NCBI RefSeq assembly: GCF_029945805.1
Contig: NZ_JAQSDH010000021.1
Span: forward strand, 1 to 39,000
DNA: 39,000 bases
Direction: 5' to 3'
Source: Flavobacterium sp.
GTDB lineage: Bacteria > Bacteroidota > Bacteroidia > Flavobacteriales > Flavobacteriaceae
Part shown: positions 25,427 to 33,379 of the stretch, piece by piece
Numbering within the stretch: the stretch's first letter is position 1
How the letters are laid out: every line of letters starts with the position of its first letter
The notes under the pieces: generated by a model
Told to the model about the DNA's origin: nothing
The model's input: only the letters and a program-made list of their open reading frames with translations
Databases searched by the model: none
Program-made: the position numbers and the translations under genes

Positions 25427-25759
25427 CTAACCCCCAACGCGCTTTACTTTAAATCCTTTTTCTTTTAGCAGGTTCATTATTTTATCTCGGTAATCACCTT
25501 GAATGATGATTGCTCCGTCTTTGAAAGTACCGCCAACACTGAGTTTTGTTTTTAGTTCTTTGGCAAGTAGTTTAAAATCGTCATCACTGCCTTCATAGCC
25601 TTCGATAAGGGTTGTTACTTTTCCTTTTCGTTTTTCGTATTTGCAAATCATGGGCTCTTTTTGAATGAAAAGCTCGTGGTCTTTTTCTTCAACAGCTTCG
25701 GGCTCGTTAGAAGGTATGTGATCGGGGAAAAGATTTTTTAGTTGTTCGTGTAAATCCAT
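25427..25759 (-). CDS. SUI1/eIF1-like translation initiation factor (YciH family)
   Basis: 110 residues. The C-terminal half is the SUI1 domain: GKVTTLIEGYEGSDDDFKLLAKELKTKLSVGGTFKDGAIIIQGDYRDKIMNLLKEKG, containing the conserved K-L-x-x-G-G-T-x-K and I-x-I-Q-G-D motifs. Bacterial homologues resemble eIF1 and may monitor start-codon choice; their role is not settled. The N-terminal 45 residues are acidic and variable. The start lies 14 bases from the left end of the inverted-repeat cassette at 25774, so the cassette occupies its upstream region and may supply or disturb its promoter. Confidence 0.9.
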   Translation of the reverse strand: MDLHEQLKNLFPDHIPSNEPEAVEEKDHELFIQKEPMICKYEKRKGKVTTLIEGYEGSDDDFKLLAKELKTKLSVGGTFKDGAIIIQGDYRDKIMNLLKEKGFKVKRVGG

Positions 25760-25773
25760 TTTTTAATTTTTGC

Positions 25774-26313
25774 AACACAGATTTAAGAAATCAAAGAAAT
25801 CTAAAGAATGTGTGTTTTAATTTTTATAATGTTTCTTTAGGTTGTTAGTAAATATCTTTCTAATAAACCGAGGGTCTTTTCCAAAGTTTAATACCAGTCC
25901 AACTTCACAATGGGTGGCCTTTAAATAATTTAAAATTTGATTTTCATCTGCATTAGTCATGTATTCAACACATTTTAATTCTAGAATTACTGAATTATTT
26001 ACTATTAAATCTGGAACATATTCTCCAGTATTTTCATTCTTATAAAAAACATTTACATGTTTCTTACTCTCCACTTCAAATCCTCTCCACTTTAATTCTA
26101 AAAGCATTGCATTGTGATATACTTTTTCAAGAAAACCAATAACCTAACTTATTATACACTTCATAATAAGCATCACTACTATTTTTAGTCAATTCCTGAT
26201 GAGGAACTATTTTCATAAATTAGATTGTTATTTATTTCATATATCTATGTTCTACAACAACAGCTAAACCTAATATTATTTTTTTAATTGCTTTTATTTC
26301 TTAAATCTGTGTT
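25774..26313. mobile_element. Inverted-repeat-bounded cassette carrying a broken GxxExxY gene
   Basis: AACACAGATTTAAGAAAT at 25774-25791 and its exact reverse complement at 26296-26313 enclose about 540 bases containing only the frameshifted GxxExxY gene. The similarity extends beyond the perfect 18 bases with mismatches on both sides (inner TCAAAGAAAT against TAAAAGCAAT). The left end can also fold on itself (AACACA..AGATTT with AAATCT..TGTGTT). No transposase and no target-site duplication are visible. Reading it as a mobile cassette is an inference from the flanking repeats. Confidence 0.6.
25817..26216 (-). pseudogene. GxxExxY-family (PD-(D/E)XK-like) protein, one frameshift
   Basis: From ATG 26214-26216 the frame reads MKIVPHQELTKNSSDAYYEV, continuing to VYNKLGY and then ending in a stop. 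A different frame then continues GFLEKVYHNAMLLELKWRGF through to the stop at 25817. The join needs one extra T to be removed near 26138-26142 (TTATTGGTTTT for TTATGGTTTT), which restores LGYGFLEKVY. The family-defining motif GxxExxY is thus exactly at the break. Downstream are PDLIVNNSVILELKCVE (the PD..ExK nuclease-like core) and VGLVLNFG. The total of 400 bases equals 133 codons plus one base. Functions of this family are unproven. It may be a true mutation or a sequencing error. Confidence 0.85.
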
Positions 26314-26340
26314 CCAAAAGAAAAATACAAAAAGTAAAAA

Positions 26341-26370
26341 TCCAAACCTCAATGATTTTTGAGGTTTGGA
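26341..26370 (-). terminator. Hairpin terminator after the 2OG-Fe oxygenase gene
   Basis: TCCAAACCTCA and TGAGGTTTGGA pair perfectly around an 8-base loop; on the minus strand the stem is followed by a T-rich run, about 25 bases past the oxygenase stop. Confidence 0.85.
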
Positions 26371-26395
26371 AATTACTAATTTCAAAGATAAAGAT

Positions 26396-27349
26396 TTATT
26401 TTTTGATTAAACCTAATTCTACCAATCTTTCGTGAAGGAATTCACCTGCGGTAGTATCTTCATATAATTTTGGATGATCAGCATCTACAGTTTCTGGAAG
26501 ACAATTCAACGACATATCGCTCACAGGATGCATAAAGAATGGAATAGAATATCGGGAAGAACCCCACAATTCTCTTGGCGGATTTACCACTTGGTGAATC
26601 GTCGATTTCAGTTTATTGTTGGTATGTCTTGACAACATATCTCCCACGTTAATCATCAATTCGTCTGGTTCTGCCATGGCATCAACCCATTCGCCGGCAT
26701 TATTCATTACTTGTAATCCTTTACCTTGCGCACCCATTAATAGGGTAATCAAGTTAATGTCACCATGAGCTGCAGCACGAACAGCGCCATCTTGTGGTTC
26801 ATTTGTAATAGGCGGATAGTGTATCGGACGTAAAATACTGTTTCCATCTTTTACAAATTTGTCAAAGTAGAATTCATCCAAACCAAGATGTAACGCTAGA
26901 GCTCTCAGAACGTACACCCCAGTTTTTTCAATCATTTGATACGCTTCTTTACCAATGCTATTAAACTTGGGTACTTCAGGTACTTCTACATTTTCAGGAT
27001 ACGCGCCTTCGTATTTTGAACCTTCACTTACGTATTGTCCAAAATGCCAAAACTCTTTTAAATCGCCAGCAGAACGACCTTTAGCTGATTCTTTTCCAAA
27101 AGAAACATACCCTCTTTGTCCACCAATGCCTGGGATTTCATACTTTTCTTTGATTTCGAGAGGAAGACTAAAGAAGTTGCGCACTTCTTCGTATAAACCT
27201 GCTACCAATTTGTCATCTAAAAAATGACCTTTTAATGCTACGAAGCCAATGTCTTCGTATGCTTTTCCGATTTCATTTACAAACTTTTGTTTACGTGCCG
27301 GATCATCCGACAGGAAATCACGTAAGTCAACACTTGGAATTTGTTGCAT
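26396..27349 (-). CDS. Isopenicillin N synthase-like 2-oxoglutarate/Fe(II) oxygenase
   Basis: 317 residues of the non-haem Fe(II) dioxygenase family (isopenicillin N synthase/plant ACC oxidase type). N-terminal DIOX_N-like region (IPSVDLRDFLSDDPARKQKF...IGFVALKGHFLD); catalytic jelly roll with the iron triad His195 and Asp197 (AAHGDINLITLL) and His252 (STIHQVVNPP), and the co-substrate-binding RYS at 266-268 (motif RxS). Full length and with all metal ligands, so probably active. The substrate is unknown; no biosynthetic neighbours support antibiotic synthesis. It has its own -7 box and a terminator, so it is monocistronic. Confidence 0.88.
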   Translation of the reverse strand: MQQIPSVDLRDFLSDDPARKQKFVNEIGKAYEDIGFVALKGHFLDDKLVAGLYEEVRNFFSLPLEIKEKYEIPGIGGQRGYVSFGKESAKGRSAGDLKEFWHFGQYVSEGSKYEGAYPENVEVPEVPKFNSIGKEAYQMIEKTGVYVLRALALHLGLDEFYFDKFVKDGNSILRPIHYPPITNEPQDGAVRAAAHGDINLITLLMGAQGKGLQVMNNAGEWVDAMAEPDELMINVGDMLSRHTNNKLKSTIHQVVNPPRELWGSSRYSIPFFMHPVSDMSLNCLPETVDADHPKLYEDTTAGEFLHERLVELGLIKK

Positions 27350-27390
27350 ACTGTTACGGTTTTTTGGGTTTACCCCTTTATTTAAAGGCG

Positions 27391-27398
27391 CAAAGATA
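27391..27398 (-). promoter_or_regulatory. -7 box (TATCTTTG) for the oxygenase gene
   Basis: Perfect TAnnTTTG on the minus strand, 41 bases before the oxygenase ATG. I do not see a good -33 element at the expected distance. Confidence 0.55.
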
Positions 27399-27482
27399 AA
27401 GTTTTTATATTATTTGTTTGTTAATGAGATGATAAGTTTGGTCTGTTTGTAGCAGCGATTTTACTAATGGTTTCGTATCGAA

Positions 27483-27513
27483 TTTGCTTCTTTAGCAATA
27501 AACAGTACTTTTG
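27483..27513 (+). promoter_or_regulatory. Bacteroidetes-type promoter for the SulP gene
   Basis: TTTG at 27483-27486 and TACTTTTG at 27506-27513 with exactly 19 bases between, the canonical -33/-7 arrangement. Transcription should start near 27520, about 36 bases before the ATG. Confidence 0.8.
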
Positions 27514-27555
27514 TAGTCTTTCCAGTAATCATTTCACGTAGACTATTTCAGCTTT

Positions 27556-29094
27556 ATGAAAGTTCTTTTCAACTTATTTGATTTAACACAAAAAGTAAAC
27601 TATAAAACAGAGATTTTAGCTGGATTGACGGTTGCTATGACCATGATACCCGAATCGTTATCGTTTGCTATTTTGGCTGGTTTTCCACCTTTGGTAGGAT
27701 TGTATGGTGCCTTCATAATGGGATTCGTTACTTCAATTTTTGGAGGTCGTCCCGGATTAATATCAGGTGGAGCAGGAGCAACGGTTATTGTTTTGATTGC
27801 TTTGATGAAGTCATACGGAATCGAATATGTTTTTGGAGCTATCGCTTTGGCTGGAATCATCCAAATTATTGTTGGAATATTAAAACTCGGAAAGTTCATC
27901 CGATTGGTTCCACAACCCGTAATGTATGGTTTTGTTAACGGATTGGCTATCATTATTTTCATGTCGCAATGGGAACAATTCAAAATCGTTTCTAACGGGC
28001 AAACGGAATGGCTAACGGGAACTCCTTTTTTAATCATGGCTGGTTTAGTAGTCTTGACCATTGCTATAGTTGTTTTGTTACCCAAAATCACTAAAGTTAT
28101 TCCATCGTCGTTAGTTGCGATACTGGTCGTTTTTGGAATAGTGATGCTCTTTAATATTGATACCAAACAAGTAGAAGATATCGCTTCGGTAAGCGGAAGT
28201 TTACCACCATTTCATGTTCCGAATTTCCCGCTAACTTTTGAAACCCTGAAAATCATTTTTCCATTTGGTTTGATAATGGCGGCAGTTGGATTGACAGAAG
28301 GTTTGTTGACACTAAATCTTGTAGATGAAATTACAGCTACCAAAGGAAACAGCAATAGAGAATGTCTTGCACAAGGAAGCGCCAACATTTTGAACGGTTT
28401 CTTCTTTGGAATGGGCGGTTGCCCTATGATTGCTCAAACATTAGTTAATCTTTCGGCTGGTTCAAGAGCACGGTTATCTGGAATTGTAGCCTCATTATCA
28501 ATATTGGTAATTATATTAGTTGGTGCACCCGTGATTGGAAAATTACCTATGGCGGCTTTGACAGGAGTAATGATTATGGTGGCAATAGGTACTTTTGAAT
28601 GGACAAGTTTGAGGATTTTTAAACGCATGCCAAAATCAGATATTTTTGTAATGATTGTCGTTACCTTGATTACGGTTTTTCTACATAATTTAGCCTTAGC
28701 GGTTTTAATTGGTGTTATTATTTCGGCTTTAGTGTTTGCTTGGGATAATGCCAAACGCATTCGTGCCCGAAAACACATTGATGCGACTGGAGTCAAGCAC
28801 TATGAGATTTATGGTCCTTTGTTTTTTGGCTCCGTTACTGGTTTTGCTGAAAAGTTTGATGTGTTAACTGATCCGAATGAAGTGATTATTGATTTTGCAG
28901 AAAGCCGTGTAGTGGATATGTCCGCTATTGAAGCCTTAAATGCTATAACACTTCGCTATCACAAAGAAGGTAAAAAAGTACACTTACGCCATTTAAGTGA
29001 GGATTGCATCGTATTATTAAAAAATGCTGAAGCCATCATTGACGTTAATATTATGCAAGATCCTACGTATAAAGTGCTGGTTAATGAGTTATAA
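27556..29094 (+). CDS. SulP-family anion transporter with STAS domain
   Basis: 512 residues. The membrane part (about 1-400, 12 or so helices of the 7+7 inverted-repeat fold) has the SulP signatures AGLTVAMTMIPESLSFAILAGFPPLVGLYGAF, RPGLISGGAGATVIVL and AQGSANILNGFFFGMGGCPMIAQTLVNL. A short C-terminal STAS domain (about 415-512: KHYEIYGPLFFGSVTGFAEKF, VIIDFAESRVVDMSAIEAL) follows. The family transports sulfate, bicarbonate or other anions; the substrate is not assignable here. Proteins with PESLSF-type first helices are often annotated as sulfate permeases. Controlled by a strong promoter at 27483-27513. Confidence 0.92.
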   Translation: MKVLFNLFDLTQKVNYKTEILAGLTVAMTMIPESLSFAILAGFPPLVGLYGAFIMGFVTSIFGGRPGLISGGAGATVIVLIALMKSYGIEYVFGAIALAGIIQIIVGILKLGKFIRLVPQPVMYGFVNGLAIIIFMSQWEQFKIVSNGQTEWLTGTPFLIMAGLVVLTIAIVVLLPKITKVIPSSLVAILVVFGIVMLFNIDTKQVEDIASVSGSLPPFHVPNFPLTFETLKIIFPFGLIMAAVGLTEGLLTLNLVDEITATKGNSNRECLAQGSANILNGFFFGMGGCPMIAQTLVNLSAGSRARLSGIVASLSILVIILVGAPVIGKLPMAALTGVMIMVAIGTFEWTSLRIFKRMPKSDIFVMIVVTLITVFLHNLALAVLIGVIISALVFAWDNAKRIRARKHIDATGVKHYEIYGPLFFGSVTGFAEKFDVLTDPNEVIIDFAESRVVDMSAIEALNAITLRYHKEGKKVHLRHLSEDCIVLLKNAEAIIDVNIMQDPTYKVLVNEL

Positions 29095-29200
29095 AGAAAT
29101 AATTGTTTATTTTATTATTGTTCGTAATGAATATTTTAAATAAGGATACTAAAAATTGAAGTTGACCGTTTTGTACTTCACTTAATTCATACATTGTTAA

Positions 29201-29344
29201 AGTAATATTTCGAATTTTTTTATAGAAACCAAATTGGTTAACAATCAAATCAATGTTAAAAACCTGAAAAATGGTTTTTACATTCTCGAAGTAAGTACAG
29301 AAGATGGCGCTAAAGTTTATAAAATCTTTGTCAAAGGATCTTAG
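29201..29344 (+). pseudogene. Remnant of a T9SS type A sorting domain
   Basis: An open stretch bounded upstream by a stop codon encodes NFFIETKLVNNQINVKNLKN, GFYILEVSTEDGAKVYKIFVKGS and a stop. The second half matches the C-terminal end of T9SS type A sorting domains (compare GVYMMKISTDAGTVTKKIV in the gene at 15396-17039). There is no start codon or signal peptide and no upstream cargo domain, so it is the surviving 3' end of a lost secreted-protein gene. The region before it (29095-29200) holds nothing recognisable. Confidence 0.7.
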
Positions 29345-29363
29345 TTAGTAAATCAATCAATAT

Positions 29364-29406
29364 AAAAAACCTCAAGGCATTTATTTCATTACTTTGAGGT
29401 TTTTTA
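29364..29406. terminator. Hairpin terminator between the T9SS remnant and the response regulator
   Basis: AAAAAACCTCAAG and CTTTGAGGTTTTTT flank a loop of about 15 bases; T tracts on both strands, so it can end the minus-strand response regulator and the decayed plus-strand gene. Confidence 0.85.
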
Positions 29407-29442
29407 TATTTTTAGTATTTGAACTCTACTATTACAATCTAA

Positions 29443-29883
29443 TTATTTATACAAAAAAGGGGCACTATCTGACTGATGATCTTCCCAGTTCATTTGGATA
29501 AACGTAGTAATCATTTTTAATAAATTACTGTACTGATAAGGCTTAATGACATAAAAATTAGCGCCAAGAGACCTGCTTTTATCAATATTATCCTGATTGG
29601 AACTAGTTGAGTACATAATTACAGGAAACTCTTTAATTTCAGGTTCATTTCTAATTTCATCTAGTAACTCAAAACCTGATTTTAAAGGCATATTAATATC
29701 TAGAAAAACAACACCATTTGTGTCTTTTTTGGTTTTGATATTCTCAACCAAATTTTCGCCGTTTTTGTGAAGATGCAGGAGAATTTTAATATCATGATCC
29801 TTCGAAATTTTTTCAATCGCTTCATTAAAAAACATCAAATCATCGTCGTCATCGTCGGCATAAAATAGTTCAATTTGCTTCAT
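29443..29883 (-). CDS. Single-domain response regulator (CheY-like receiver)
   Basis: 146 residues with only a receiver domain. The acidic cluster is YADDDDDD (about 9-15), the phospho-acceptor is Asp62 in VVFLDINMP, the switch serine/threonine is in MYSTSSN (about 91-96) and the conserved lysine is Lys114 in VIKPYQ. There is no output domain, so it must act on a partner protein or as a phosphorelay step. No histidine kinase gene is adjacent (orphan). In Flavobacteriia such regulators often relay to kinases elsewhere. The neighbour upstream is an AraC-type regulator 83 bases away on the same strand. Confidence 0.9.
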   Translation of the reverse strand: MKQIELFYADDDDDDLMFFNEAIEKISKDHDIKILLHLHKNGENLVENIKTKKDTNGVVFLDINMPLKSGFELLDEIRNEPEIKEFPVIMYSTSSNQDNIDKSRSLGANFYVIKPYQYSNLLKMITTFIQMNWEDHQSDSAPFLYK

Positions 29884-29966
29884 TCGCTGTGTTTATATTT
29901 TAGGCGGTAAAAATATATTTATTAATTGATACTAATTTATACTTTTAGCTTCGAAATTTATGAATT

Positions 29967-30539
29967 TTATTGTTTTATAGCGGTAAGCTCTTGTATTGCT
30001 TTTCTTCTTTTGATCTTCAAATTTTTAAAGTGCGTAGGATTAAAACCCGTAATCTTTTTAAACTGAGTTGAAAAAGTAGAAAGATTGTTAAAGTTTAATT
30101 TTTCAGCTATTTCAGTAAGATTATCATCTTCAAACAAGATCATTTCCTTTGCTTTTTCAATTTTTAATAAGTTGATGTAATGTACAATCGTACACATTTC
30201 AACATCGGAAAACATAGTAGACAAATAACTGTAATCCTTGTTTAATTTATCCGACAAGTATTCTGAAATATTCACTTTTATAGGTCGTTCCAAAATTACA
30301 TAATCCTGACAATAGTTCTTGATTTTTTCAATAAGAATACCACCTTTACTTTCTACAATTTCAAGGCCGACCTTATTAATTATTGCCTCAAATTTTTCTT
30401 TTTTGGCCTCTGTAATCTCTTCTTTCAATTCAGCCATTCCAAGATCTACTTTTACCGGATGAAGGTTTAACTTTATAAGCGCCTCTTTTACAACAACCTT
30501 ACAACTCTCACAAGCCATGTTTCGGATGTATATTTTCAT
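29967..30539 (-). CDS. AraC-type regulator fused to an HMA-like metal-binding domain
   Basis: 190 residues. The first 70 or so form a heavy-metal-associated (HMA) type ferredoxin-like fold, beginning IYIRNMACESCKVVVKEAL with a CxxC at residues 10-13 (copper-chaperone-like M-x-C-x-x-C), followed by a beta-hairpin and SKGGILI. The C-terminal half is an AraC-type double helix-turn-helix (YINLLKIEKAKEMILFEDDNLTEIAEKLNFNNLSTFSTQFKKITGFNPTHFKN). Together this suggests a transcriptional regulator that senses a soft metal such as copper (inference). No metal-transport gene is adjacent, so its target is unclear. Confidence 0.87.
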   Translation of the reverse strand: MKIYIRNMACESCKVVVKEALIKLNLHPVKVDLGMAELKEEITEAKKEKFEAIINKVGLEIVESKGGILIEKIKNYCQDYVILERPIKVNISEYLSDKLNKDYSYLSTMFSDVEMCTIVHYINLLKIEKAKEMILFEDDNLTEIAEKLNFNNLSTFSTQFKKITGFNPTHFKNLKIKRRKAIQELTAIKQ

Positions 30540-30707
30540 AGATTTATTTTTAAGTTTAGGAAGCTAAATATAATCAAAAATGTACACTTTTTGTAAATCA
30601 AAAATAAAAAGTACTGTTTAAAGCAACTCTTTATTTTTCTGTTTTCACGCTTTAAAAGCTCAAAGTCTAATCATAGGAGCGCAACCTATCATTGTTTAAG
30701 ACTATTT

Positions 30708-30754
30708 TGTCCCGCTGTCCGCGCTACAAGGTAGCCCGCATCCATCGGGGCTAA
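30708..30754 (+). repeat. Divergent structured repeat, copy D (upstream of the E1 gene)
   Basis: Carries CCCGCTGTCC near the left and CATCCATCGGGGCTAA at the right end, as in the other copies, but is shorter and has GCTAC/GTAGC as inner stem. The CCCG and CGGG ends can still pair. It lies about 127 bases before the E1 ATG in the same orientation. Confidence 0.55.
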
Positions 30755-30851
30755 AGAGAACTTTTACGTGCAAAATATCCTTTAAATGCAGTAGGCAAAT
30801 TCAACTGCAAACTAAAAACAGAAAGTCAACACGAAACCCAACCTAATTTTA

Positions 30852-30859
30852 TATTTTTG
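30852..30859 (+). promoter_or_regulatory. -7 box (TATTTTTG) for the E1 gene
   Basis: Matches TAnnTTTG, 21 bases before the E1 ATG. If this is the main promoter, copy D lies outside the transcript. Confidence 0.55.
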
Positions 30860-30880
30860 CAAGGCTTTAAATAAAACTAC

Positions 30881-32857
30881 ATGAATTTCGATAGAAAAGA
30901 ATTGTCCAATGTTCAATTGTTGGATTTATATAAAAGATTGCTGAAACCAAGACTTATTGAAGAAAAAATGCTGATCCTTTTACGACAAGGAAAAGTGTCA
31001 AAATGGTTTTCAGGTATTGGCCAAGAAGCTATTTCGGTTGGGATAACTGCCGCGTTGGATAAAGACGAATACATTCTTCCAATGCACAGAAACTTAGGGG
31101 TTTTCACCGGAAGAGACATTCCGTTGCACCGCTTGTTTTCGCAATGGCAAGGAAAAGCAACCGGATTTACAAAAGGCAGAGACCGCAGTTTTCACTTTGG
31201 TACACAAGAGTTCAATATCATCGGAATGATCTCACATCTTGGACCACAAATGGGCGTTGCTGACGGAATCGCTTTGGCAAACAAACTAAAAAAGAATGGA
31301 AAAGTAACCGCAGTATTCACTGGTGAAGGCGCAACTTCGGAAGGTGATTTCCACGAAGCCTTAAATATTGCCGCCGTATGGGATTTACCGGTGTTATTTG
31401 TAATTGAGAATAACGGTTACGGACTTTCAACACCAACCAACGAGCAATACCGTTGTGAAAACTTAGCAGACAAAGGAATTGGTTACGGAATGGAAAGCCA
31501 CATCCTTGACGGAAATAATATACTGGAAGTATTTACCAAAATAGCTGAACTGAAAGCTTCTTTAGCAGAAAATCCAAGACCTGTATTATTAGAATTCAAG
31601 ACCTTCAGAATGCGTGGTCACGAAGAGGCTAGTGGCACAAAATATGTTCCACAAGAACTAATGGACATGTGGGCGATCAAAGATCCGATAGCAAATTATA
31701 AAAAATACTTACAAGAAATTAGTGTGCTTTCTGAAGAAGAAGATGCCAAAATAGCCAAAGCCATCAAGAAAGAAATTGATGAACATTGGGCAATTACACA
31801 AGCAGAACCAGATGTCGTAGCTAGTTTAGCTGAAGAATTAGGTGATGTCTATAAATCATATGAATTTGAAGAAGTTAATCCATCAGAAAAAGTAGAAAAC
31901 ATTCGTGTAGTTGATGCCATTTCACATGCGTTACGGCAGTCTATGGAACGTCATGACAACTTGGTTATTATGGGACAAGACATTGCTGAATATGGTGGGG
32001 CTTTTAAAATTACTGATGGCTTTGTCGCACAGTTCGGAAAAGAACGCGTTCGCAATACGCCCATCTGTGAAAGCGCTGTGGTTTCAGCCGGAATGGGATT
32101 ATCCATTAACGGGTATAAAGCAGTAGTTGAAATGCAATTTGCCGATTTTGTTTCAACTGGATTTAATCCAATCGTGAATTTATTAGCTAAACAGCACTAT
32201 CGTTGGAATGAAAAAGCCGATGTTGTTGTGCGTATGCCTTGCGGTGGCGGAACTCAGGCTGGCCCATTTCACTCCCAAACTAACGAAGCGTGGTTTACTA
32301 AAACTCCGGGACTGAAAGTAGTTTATCCTGCTTTTCCTTATGATATCAAAGGTTTGTTGAATACAGCAATCAATGATCCAAATCCAGTAATGTTCTTTGA
32401 GCACAAACAATTGTACCGTTCTGTTTATCAAGAGGTTCCTTCTGATTATTATACCATTCCGTTTGGAAAAGCGGTATTGTTAAAAGAAGGAACTCAAGTA
32501 ACGATCATCTCTTTTGGAGCAGGTGTTCATTGGGCTTTAGATACGTTAAGCAAACATCCGGAAATTAGTGCTGATTTATTAGATTTAAGAACGTTACAAC
32601 CTTTAGATACCGAAGCTATTTTTGCATCGGTTAAGAAAACGAATAAAGTCATCATTCTTCAGGAAGATTCAATGTTTGGTGGAATTGCAAGTGATATTTC
32701 AGCTATGATTATGGAGCAGTGTTTTGAATATCTGGACGCTCCGGTAAGAAGAGTTGGAAGTCTGGAAAGCGCTATACCATTCGTTAAAGCTTTGGAAGAT
32801 CAGTATTTGCCGAAAGAAAGGTTCGAGAAAACCTTGTTGGAACTTTTAGAATATTAG
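30881..32857 (+). CDS. Fused alpha/beta E1 subunit of a 2-oxoacid dehydrogenase complex
   Basis: 658 residues combining the thiamine diphosphate (TPP)-binding alpha part (about 1-330; [27 protein letters not shown] at about 148-167, ending in the TPP-site pair NN at 177-178) with a transketolase-like beta part (about 345-658; [52 protein letters not shown]). In most organisms these are separate BkdA/BkdB or PdhA/PdhB chains. Fused E1 proteins of this length occur in Flavobacteriia, usually called alpha-ketoacid dehydrogenase; branched-chain substrates are likely but unproven. E2 and E3 genes are not adjacent. Full length, with own promoter and terminator. Confidence 0.9.
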   Translation: MNFDRKELSNVQLLDLYKRLLKPRLIEEKMLILLRQGKVSKWFSGIGQEAISVGITAALDKDEYILPMHRNLGVFTGRDIPLHRLFSQWQGKATGFTKGRDRSFHFGTQEFNIIGMISHLGPQMGVADGIALANKLKKNGKVTAVFTGEGATSEGDFHEALNIAAVWDLPVLFVIENNGYGLSTPTNEQYRCENLADKGIGYGMESHILDGNNILEVFTKIAELKASLAENPRPVLLEFKTFRMRGHEEASGTKYVPQELMDMWAIKDPIANYKKYLQEISVLSEEEDAKIAKAIKKEIDEHWAITQAEPDVVASLAEELGDVYKSYEFEEVNPSEKVENIRVVDAISHALRQSMERHDNLVIMGQDIAEYGGAFKITDGFVAQFGKERVRNTPICESAVVSAGMGLSINGYKAVVEMQFADFVSTGFNPIVNLLAKQHYRWNEKADVVVRMPCGGGTQAGPFHSQTNEAWFTKTPGLKVVYPAFPYDIKGLLNTAINDPNPVMFFEHKQLYRSVYQEVPSDYYTIPFGKAVLLKEGTQVTIISFGAGVHWALDTLSKHPEISADLLDLRTLQPLDTEAIFASVKKTNKVIILQEDSMFGGIASDISAMIMEQCFEYLDAPVRRVGSLESAIPFVKALEDQYLPKERFEKTLLELLEY

Positions 32858-32883
32858 AGTAGTTAGACTATTTACATTATATG

Positions 32884-32911
32884 GAAAAGGCACAATTATT
32901 GTGTCTTTTTT
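32884..32911 (+). terminator. Hairpin terminator after the E1 gene
   Basis: AAAAGGCACAAT pairs with ATTGTGTCTTTT (one G-T pair), with a long T tract on the plus strand, 27 bases after the E1 stop. Confidence 0.85.
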
Positions 32912-32936
32912 TATAAATCTAAATTTATGAAATTCT

Positions 32937-33263
32937 ATGTTTTTGCTTCTTGTCTCTTGCTTTTTATTCCTAGTGTCACGTTCGAAAAATAAGTCGGTTA
33001 CAACAGTTGCTGAAGTACAATCAAAAGTAGCCTATTGTCCAGAAAAAAGTGCTGTAATTTCTACATTTCGACTTAAAAGCAAAGACAAATCGCTCGAATT
33101 GGTCCGCTTTAAGAAAGTTGCTATACAATAATTTGGACATAACCTTGGGCTTTCTCATTGTCCTGACAAGCATTGCGTTATGGTAAGCGCATCAGAAAAA
33201 ATCGCTATTATTGATACTGAAAAAATGGACCTGTGTTTGGAGTGCAAAAAGAAGCTGAATTAA
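32937..33263 (+). pseudogene. Decayed archaemetzincin-like zinc metalloprotease
   Basis: One reading frame throughout, interrupted by TAA at 33129-33131. Before the stop: VISTFRLKSKDKSLELVRFKKVAIQ. After the stop: FGHNLGLSHCPDKHCVMVSASEKIAIIDTEKMDLC, then LECKKKLN and a stop. Archaemetzincins carry HExxHxxGxxHC followed by CxxC pairs; here His-Glu has become Gln-stop (CAATAA for, say, CATGAA), exactly at the first zinc His and the catalytic Glu. The remaining GHNLGLSHC and the Cys ligands are intact. The N-terminal 100 or so residues of the family (catalytic-domain strands) are missing: the start region has only a signal-like MFLLLVSCFLFLVS and an unrelated short link. A second frame from ATG 32927 gives another short signal-like peptide. 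Confidence 0.8.
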
Positions 33264-33285
33264 ATTTTCAGGGTTGCCAAATATG

Positions 33286-33319
33286 AAAAAAGCTTATTGA
33301 AATTCGTATCAATAAGCTT
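33286..33319 (-). terminator. Hairpin terminator after the lipocalin-like gene
   Basis: AAGCTTATTG and CAATAAGCTT pair around a 10-base loop; on the minus strand the stem is followed by TTTTTT. About 60 bases past the stop of the lipocalin-like lipoprotein gene. Confidence 0.75.
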
Positions 33320-33379
33320 AGTGCAGCTGTCCGCATAAAACAGCATATTTTTTTATAAGTCGTCTACCGTAAATTCCTT

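Larger units (their letters stand above)
30540..30880. other. Divergent intergenic region between the AraC regulator and the E1 gene
   Basis: 341 bases without a gene. It contains a short weak inverted repeat (ATAGG/CCTAT, 30673-30689), the divergent repeat copy D (30708-30754), and the -7 box of the E1 gene. Otherwise AT-rich with nothing recognised. Confidence 0.6.

Noticed and set aside
26136..26144. Programmed frameshift in the GxxExxY gene
   Set aside because: There is no slippery heptamer or downstream stimulating stem visible; a plain one-base insertion is simpler.
26396..27349. Beta-lactam biosynthesis locus from the isopenicillin N synthase resemblance
   Set aside because: The neighbours include no peptide synthetase or beta-lactam genes; the family name covers many 2OG-type oxygenases.
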